From assembly GCA_029717555.1 (NCBI GenBank), contig JAMDHS010000056.1, forward strand, positions 84,082 to 148,081: a DNA stretch of 64,000 nucleotides, read 5' to 3'. The stretch's first letter is position 1; each line of letters opens with the position of its first letter. A program made the position numbers and the translations under genes. Below the pieces are notes generated by a model that was given only the letters and a program-made list of their open reading frames with translations, had not been told where the DNA came from and searched no databases. Shown here piece after piece: positions 59,223 through 64,000 of the stretch. The stretch comes from Peribolospora baueri (lineage: Eukaryota > Basidiomycota > Peribolosporomycetes > Peribolosporales > Peribolosporaceae).

Positions 59223-61772
59223 ATGCTCGCCTCCATTCCCCCGCCCCGCTCCCTCTCCCGCTCGCCCCTCCTCCCACACCCCCGCCGCCCCTCTGCCATG
59301 CCCTCCGGTGACGAACCCCCACTGCCGCCCCGCTCCAACACCGACACCGCACCGGCCGCAGGTGAAGCCGAAGCCGAAGCCGAAGCCGAAGCCAAAGCCA
59401 AAGCCAACGCCAACGCCGCCTCCGCCGCCAGCTCGTCGACGTCACCGCAGCAGCGCCACCGACGACATCAAGACCGACGACCACAAGACCGACCAGACTT
59501 CTATCACCACCATCTCCAACGGCTCCACGGGCCAGCCGAGTCGTCACCCTCGGCCTCCTTCCACGACCTCAGCTCCATGTTCATCAACTACCAGAACACC
59601 CTCCCATCCGACCCTTCTTCCGCCGACGACGTTGACATGAACGACCACCCGAGCCACCCCCCAGACGACGCTCACAACCACAACCACAATGACAGACCTC
59701 TGTCCCTCGGCGTGCCCCCCCCTTCCAACCTCTTCAGCGCCCGTCCGTCACCCTATGCCGCCGTCGCCCCCCTCCCTACCCACTCCTCCTCCCCTCCGCC
59801 GTCACAGCAGCCTCTGCACGCCGCCCCCTCACTCGGCCTCACCAACGTCAGCGCGCCGCCGGCCGCGGCGGTACAGATGCAGACGACAACCATCGGGGAG
59901 CTCATGAGCTCCTTCTACGACCGCATCGGCCGCGGCGGCGGCGCGGGCGGCCTGCTCTCCGGTCCCATCGCGCCCGGCACCGGCGCAGGCAGCCATCCCT
60001 TGGGCATCATCACCGCCCCGCCGGGGCCTTGGGGCACCGGTGCCGCCTTGCCGCCTCAGCTCGTCCAAGCTCAACAACACCACCACCCGCACTCGGACTC
60101 CCATCCACCGCAACCTGCCGATGTCCAGTCGTCCGATCAAGCCAAGGCCCAGGAGGACATCGCCACCACCACCACCGCCGCCATGCCCTTCCTCACCAAC
60201 CACTTCACCGGCGCTCCCGCACCCGGACCGCCGCAAGCGCAAGCCGGCGTCGCGCCTTACCCGTTCGCCGGCGCGCGCCAGGACTCTGGCAGCTTTGATC
60301 AGGCCGCCTTGACGGCGATAGCGACGATGGGCGTCGGCGCATCATCTTATCCTTTCGTCGCGTCTTCGGCCGACGCTGGTGGCGGCGGCGGCGGCGGCAG
60401 CAGCGGCGGCGCAGCGGAAGTAGATACGGGTTCGGCACGCACCTCGCCCAAATCTGTGGTCAGCCAGTCGTTGCAGCCGGGGGCGGCGGGCGAGTGCCAG
60501 GATCAGAGTCGGGGTCAAAGTCATGGTCAAGGTCAGGGTCAGCAGGGTCGCCGCCCGCCCGGCTTCGAGTTCACCAAGCGCAAGGGATGGGCGAGCCGGA
60601 TCGTCGAGGAGCTGCAGGACTTTATGCACGTCCTCAGTCCGGACGGACGGCTGCTTTTCGCCAGCCCCAGCGTCTTCGACCTCACCGGCTGGACGGCGGA
60701 GCAGGTGGTGGGCGAGAAGATCACCAAGTTCATCCACGCCGACGACGTTGCCTGTTTCCAGCGCGATTTTGACTGCGTCCTCCACCACGCCGCCGACCTG
60801 ACGCTCTACTATCGGTTCATGAGGAAGGACGGTTCGTACGTCATCTTCGAAGTCACCGGCCACCCTTACTTTGTCCCCGATTCCACCGACGGCGAGGCAA
60901 AATGTTTTTTCGGCATGGCTAGACTCTACCCGAGCAAGAATATGGCCATGATCGACTCGTTCCTCGAGCTCAAGATTGAGAACGAGAGACTGAGGTCTCA
61001 GCTCGGAGAGCTCTACGGGAACAACCACGCTGGTGTGGGAGCGGGCGCGGGAGCGCCGTGTGAGGCGGACGTGAGCATGATGCCGCCCACCCACTCTTCC
61101 TCCACCCAAGCCGCCGCCAACATCCGTTCCGCTTCCGCCGCCCATCAGTATCCTGGCACCGCGCCCGGCACGATCCCGCCTGGCGCGCTCGGCGGCGGCG
61201 GTAGCGGCAGCTCGGCGAGCCCCGTGTTGAGCAGCGTCAGCGTCGGCACCGGGTGCAGACGGGGTAGCAGCAGCATCGACGCTGATAGCGAGGGGGACGC
61301 CTCGTGGGACCTTCACGGCACCACGACCACGAGCGGCGCGAGCACCACCGCCACCGCGGACGGGAGCGTCGGCGATCGACCCAGCTTTGACGATCTTTCT
61401 TCTGCCGCCGCTGCTACTACTACCGTCGCCGGCCATCATCAAGCAAAGAAGAAGCACAAAAAATCCAAAGCAGAAGAAGGAGAATACGTGTGTACGGATT
61501 GTGGACGCGTCGATTCGCCCGAGTGGCGTAAGGGTCCGCTTGGTCCGAAGACGCTTTGTAATGCTTGTGGTCTGCGGTGGGCGAAGAAGGTGAAGCGCAA
61601 GGAGGAGGAGCAGCAGCAGCAGCAGCAAGCCACCGGCGGCGGAGGAGGAGGAGGCGGGGGCGGTACCGGTGCCGGTTCCAAGGCCGACCCCGGCACCAAT
61701 GGCGGCGGCCCACGGTCGTCTTTTGACGGCCTCGACATGACCTTGATGTCGATGGACAGCGCCGTCGCCTAG
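59223..61772 (+). CDS. wc-2: White collar-2 blue-light regulator: PAS domain and GATA zinc finger
   Basis: Nuclear partner of the WC-1 photoreceptor; together they bind GATA sites of light-induced genes. A single uninterrupted 849-codon frame, unusual beside its multi-exon neighbours. ATG at 59223; a second in-frame ATG at 59298 is a possible start. The N-terminal 430 residues are disordered with an Ala-Glu-Ala-Lys repeat ([19 protein letters not shown]) and Gly/His/Pro runs. The PAS domain spans about residues 455-580: [59 protein letters not shown]; it has no LOV cysteine motif, as expected for WC-2. A short helix follows ([15 protein letters not shown]). The GATA finger near residue 757 is [19 protein letters not shown] with [18 protein letters not shown], the CX2C-X18-CX2C class typical of WC-2. 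Ends with poly-Gln and Gly tracts. Confidence 0.95.
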   Translation: MLASIPPPRSLSRSPLLPHPRRPSAMPSGDEPPLPPRSNTDTAPAAGEAEAEAEAEAKAKANANAASAASSSTSPQQRHRRHQDRRPQDRPDFYHHHLQRLHGPAESSPSASFHDLSSMFINYQNTLPSDPSSADDVDMNDHPSHPPDDAHNHNHNDRPLSLGVPPPSNLFSARPSPYAAVAPLPTHSSSPPPSQQPLHAAPSLGLTNVSAPPAAAVQMQTTTIGELMSSFYDRIGRGGGAGGLLSGPIAPGTGAGSHPLGIITAPPGPWGTGAALPPQLVQAQQHHHPHSDSHPPQPADVQSSDQAKAQEDIATTTTAAMPFLTNHFTGAPAPGPPQAQAGVAPYPFAGARQDSGSFDQAALTAIATMGVGASSYPFVASSADAGGGGGGGSSGGAAEVDTGSARTSPKSVVSQSLQPGAAGECQDQSRGQSHGQGQGQQGRRPPGFEFTKRKGWASRIVEELQDFMHVLSPDGRLLFASPSVFDLTGWTAEQVVGEKITKFIHADDVACFQRDFDCVLHHAADLTLYYRFMRKDGSYVIFEVTGHPYFVPDSTDGEAKCFFGMARLYPSKNMAMIDSFLELKIENERLRSQLGELYGNNHAGVGAGAGAPCEADVSMMPPTHSSSTQAAANIRSASAAHQYPGTAPGTIPPGALGGGGSGSSASPVLSSVSVGTGCRRGSSSIDADSEGDASWDLHGTTTTSGASTTATADGSVGDRPSFDDLSSAAAATTTVAGHHQAKKKHKKSKAEEGEYVCTDCGRVDSPEWRKGPLGPKTLCNACGLRWAKKVKRKEEEQQQQQQATGGGGGGGGGGTGAGSKADPGTNGGGPRSSFDGLDMTLMSMDSAVA
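59372..59420 (+). repeat. Hexanucleotide repeat GAAGCC/AAAGCC within wc-2
   Basis: Tandem GAAGCC, then AAAGCC and AACGCC copies coding the Ala-Glu/Lys/Asn repeat of the N-terminus. Confidence 0.85.
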
Positions 61773-62529
61773 CCTGGCTGGCCTAGCCCTCCGGCTCGCT
61801 CGTCGCCTTCCACAAACACGTCTAGCACCGGTCCCGACGAAGCGCCTCGCATTTTCCCTTCTTCCTTCCTTCCTCCTTTTCTTTCGTCATTTTCCAGGGC
61901 CCACGACAACGACGACCCGGGCCAGCATCGGTGGAATCGCGTCCGTCCGTCCCTCTTCCCGCCTTTTCTTTCCTTCCTTTCCTTCTTTTCTCTTTGGCTT
62001 TCGTCTTCGCTTCGCTTTGGGCTCTTTCTTCCCTTGCCTCGTCACCTCCATTTGTACTTGCACCCGTCAACCATACACGCATTGTCACACCGCTCGTACG
62101 CACACTGCCTCTCGCCTCGGCCTCTTTCCTTTTTTCGTTTTTCGTTTTTCGTTTTTTTTTGGTTGTTTCTGTTCTCGGCCCTTTTCGGGGGTTTTCGTCA
62201 TCTGCGCCCTGCCTCAGTCCGTCTTCCTTCCGTCTTGGCTGTACTTGCGCCTCCCTTCCCCTCGCCGCCCTCTTGGTCACCTTCGCCCTTCGCAACTTTC
62301 TTTCCCTCCGCCCCCTCGCATCTCCCATCCGGTCCAGCCGACCCTCTTCGGCCGACCCAAGGGGGGCCTGCGTTCGTTCGCCCCGCCACCCGTCTAGCAT
62401 CTCCCCCTTTTCCCCGTCTTCCATGCGCACTTTGCCGCACCGTAACATCCTCCCTGTATACTAACCGTCGACCTCTCCCCGACTAATCGTCGACCTCTCC
62501 CCAACCTGACCCACCGGAGCCCGACCGAC

Positions 62530-62556
62530 ACGTCACGTCACGTCACGTCACGTCAC
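62530..62556. repeat. Pentanucleotide repeat (ACGTC)5
   Basis: Five perfect ACGTC copies, giving overlapping CACGTCA words similar to bZIP half-sites. Confidence 0.85.
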
Positions 62557-62877
62557 CCACGCCTCGCTCTCTCTTCTCTTTCTCTTTTCTTTTCTTTTCT
62601 TTTCTTACTCTCGCTGTCCGCTCTTTTGGGCTTTGTTGACATTCCGGAGTTTTTGTGGTTTGGGAATTTTTTCGGAATTTTTTTCGGACCTTGGGGGCTC
62701 GAGGCTTTTTTTCCTTATCCTGTTTGGGGTTTTTTTTTCGGGTGCGACGTGTGTTTAATCGAATGGACGCCATCGCATCGCATCGCGCAGCGTCGAATCG
62801 AATTGAGTTGAGTCGAAGCCGTGAGTCGAGTCGAAGCGACAGCGAGGGGTGGCTGAGCTGGTTGGGGAGGGGCTTGC

Positions 62878-62903
62878 GACCAGACCAGACCAGACCAGAC
62901 CAG
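62878..62903. repeat. Pentanucleotide repeat (GACCA)5
   Basis: Five perfect GACCA copies. Confidence 0.85.
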
Positions 62904-63209
62904 GCTCGCCGTGCGCGGTCGTCTCCGCCTCCGTCTCCGTCTCCGTCATCGGTGCCCGACCCGACGGAGGGGCGGATGGAGTGGACGGATCCAAACCGCG
63001 AAAAACACAAACAAAAACACACGCGAACACAAACACGAACAAACGAGGAGGCGCAACGAACTGCCATGTATGTCTGTACGTATGTATGTGGTTCGCGTGA
63101 GCGGCCGCCTAAACGGACCCTGCCGCCCCGCCGCCCGGTGGACGATCAGGTTTCGCGCAGCGGTGAGACAGAGATGCGGCCATGGCGCCTTAAGCAAGTG
63201 GTCGGTCAG

Positions 63210-63236
63210 CTGGGCTGGGCTGGGCTGGGCTGGGCT
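63210..63236. repeat. Pentanucleotide repeat (GCTGG)n
   Basis: Five copies of GCTGG/GGGCT in tandem. Confidence 0.85.
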
Positions 63237-63603
63237 TGACGCGTTTTGTCCCACCATCTATCCATTTATCATCAATCTATCTATCTATCGATGTCAGGCG
63301 CCGAAAATGGACGACCGCCCCCTTCCCCCCTTCTTCTTCTTCTTCTTCTTCTCGCACATCACACGTGCCCACTAAAGGGAGATCCCTCAACGACCACGAC
63401 GGGACCACGTGCGTCTGATCTGCGTCGGGTCCCCGTCCCCTTCTCGAGTCGTTCGGCGGCCCAGCCACCCTTCACGTCGACGTCGACAAACGATAGAACG
63501 ATGGATTGCAACCGACGGCGCAAACTCCGACTCCTTTCCCACAGCCGTGCCGTACCCCACACCGCATCGCTCGCGCCCAGTCCAGTCCAGTTGTCCCGCG
63601 CCC

Positions 63604-64000
63604 AAGGGAGAAAGAAAGGGAAAAAAAAGAGAAAAGGGGAAAGAAGAGAAAGAAAAAGGAAAAGAAGAGGAAGAAGGGGGGAGAGGAGGAGAAGAGAAAG
63701 AGGGGAGGAAGGAGAGGGAGAGAGAGAAGAAGAAGAAGGGAAGGAAGAAAGAGGAGGAAAGAAGGAAAAAGGGGGGAGAAGAAGAGAAAGGGAGAAGAAG
63801 AGAGAAAAAAGGAGAAGGGAGAGGGAAGGAAAAGAAAGAGGAGGAAGGAAAGGAAAAAGAAGAAGAGAAAAGAAGAGGGAGAGAGAAGGAAGAAGAAGAA
63901 GAAGAAGAGGAAGAAGAAGAAGAAGGAGAGGGGGGAAAGGGAGGGGAGAAGGGGGGAAGGGAGAGAGAAAGGGGAGGGAAAGGAGAGGGGAGAAAGGGGA
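63604..64000. repeat. Homopurine tract, at least 397 nt, running off the window
   Basis: Every base from 63604 to the end is A or G on the + strand, as irregular GAA, GGA, GAGA and G-run units. No coding frame is credible. Confidence 0.95.

Larger units (their letters stand above)
61773..63603. other. WC-2 3' region and repeat-rich DNA
   Basis: T/C-rich 3' UTR-like sequence to about 62500, then several pentanucleotide repeats and overlapping frames. No gene recognised. Confidence 0.5.

Noticed and set aside
63300-63360. Possible CRISPR-like or phage features
   Set aside because: Short tandem repeats only, with no spacers. The window is eukaryotic by introns and gene content.

Overview
This window is nuclear DNA of a GC-rich, intron-rich fungus. 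Genes are split by many short introns (mostly about 50-150 nt, donor usually GTGAGT or close, branch CTNAC/CTRAC, acceptor NCAG/YAG). The gene set (SKN7, white-collar-2, an RGS-LOV protein, five-TOG XMAP215, Sct1/Gpt2 acyltransferase, MYST acetyltransferase with double PHD) fits a basidiomycete, most likely a yeast-like Pucciniomycotina (red-yeast type). That placement is inference from style and family content, not a database result.

Layout. 1-5533 (-): 5' part of an XMAP215/Stu2 microtubule polymerase that runs off the left edge. 6133-8639 (+): ING-family PHD protein. 8992-10406 (-): mitochondrial TACO1/YebC translational activator. 10899-11418 (+): a small three-exon histidine-rich Con-6-like protein. 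11834-12999 (-): 1-Cys peroxiredoxin with two in-frame starts. 13930-16145 (+): MFS transporter. 16857-21029 (+): SKN7 (HSF domain plus receiver). 21699-21813 (+): intron-containing tRNA-Ile(UAU). 22106-25931 (-): MYST acetyltransferase. 26339-26746 (+): small helical protein. 27306-29542 (-): Eht1/YMR210W-type alpha/beta hydrolase. 30888-33117 (+): membrane protein with a long disordered tail. 34198-38494 (-): RGS-LOV photoreceptor-type gene and an unresolved neighbour or 5' extension. 40598-44169 (+): glycerol-3-phosphate acyltransferase. 46926-48536 (-): C2H2 zinc-finger factor. 48537-53662: long sparse gap. 53663-55162 (+): basic/acidic nuclear-type protein. 56061-56551 (+): small secreted, probably GPI-anchored protein. 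59223-61772 (+): white-collar-2 (PAS plus GATA finger), followed by repeat-rich DNA that ends in about 400 nt of pure A/G.

The left half is mostly housekeeping, chromatin and mitochondrial genes at high density. The right half, from about 38.5 kb, has large 2-5 kb intergenic regions rich in 4-5 nt tandem repeats and flanking regulators. Functional themes recur: light (RGS-LOV, WC-2), oxidative stress (SKN7, peroxiredoxin) and chromatin (ING, MYST). I see no operon-like coupling, so cooperation between neighbours is not claimed. Exon coordinates were derived by hand from splice motifs and reading-frame phase. Most close exactly in phase; those of the RGS-LOV gene's 5' half and the acyltransferase start do not and are flagged.
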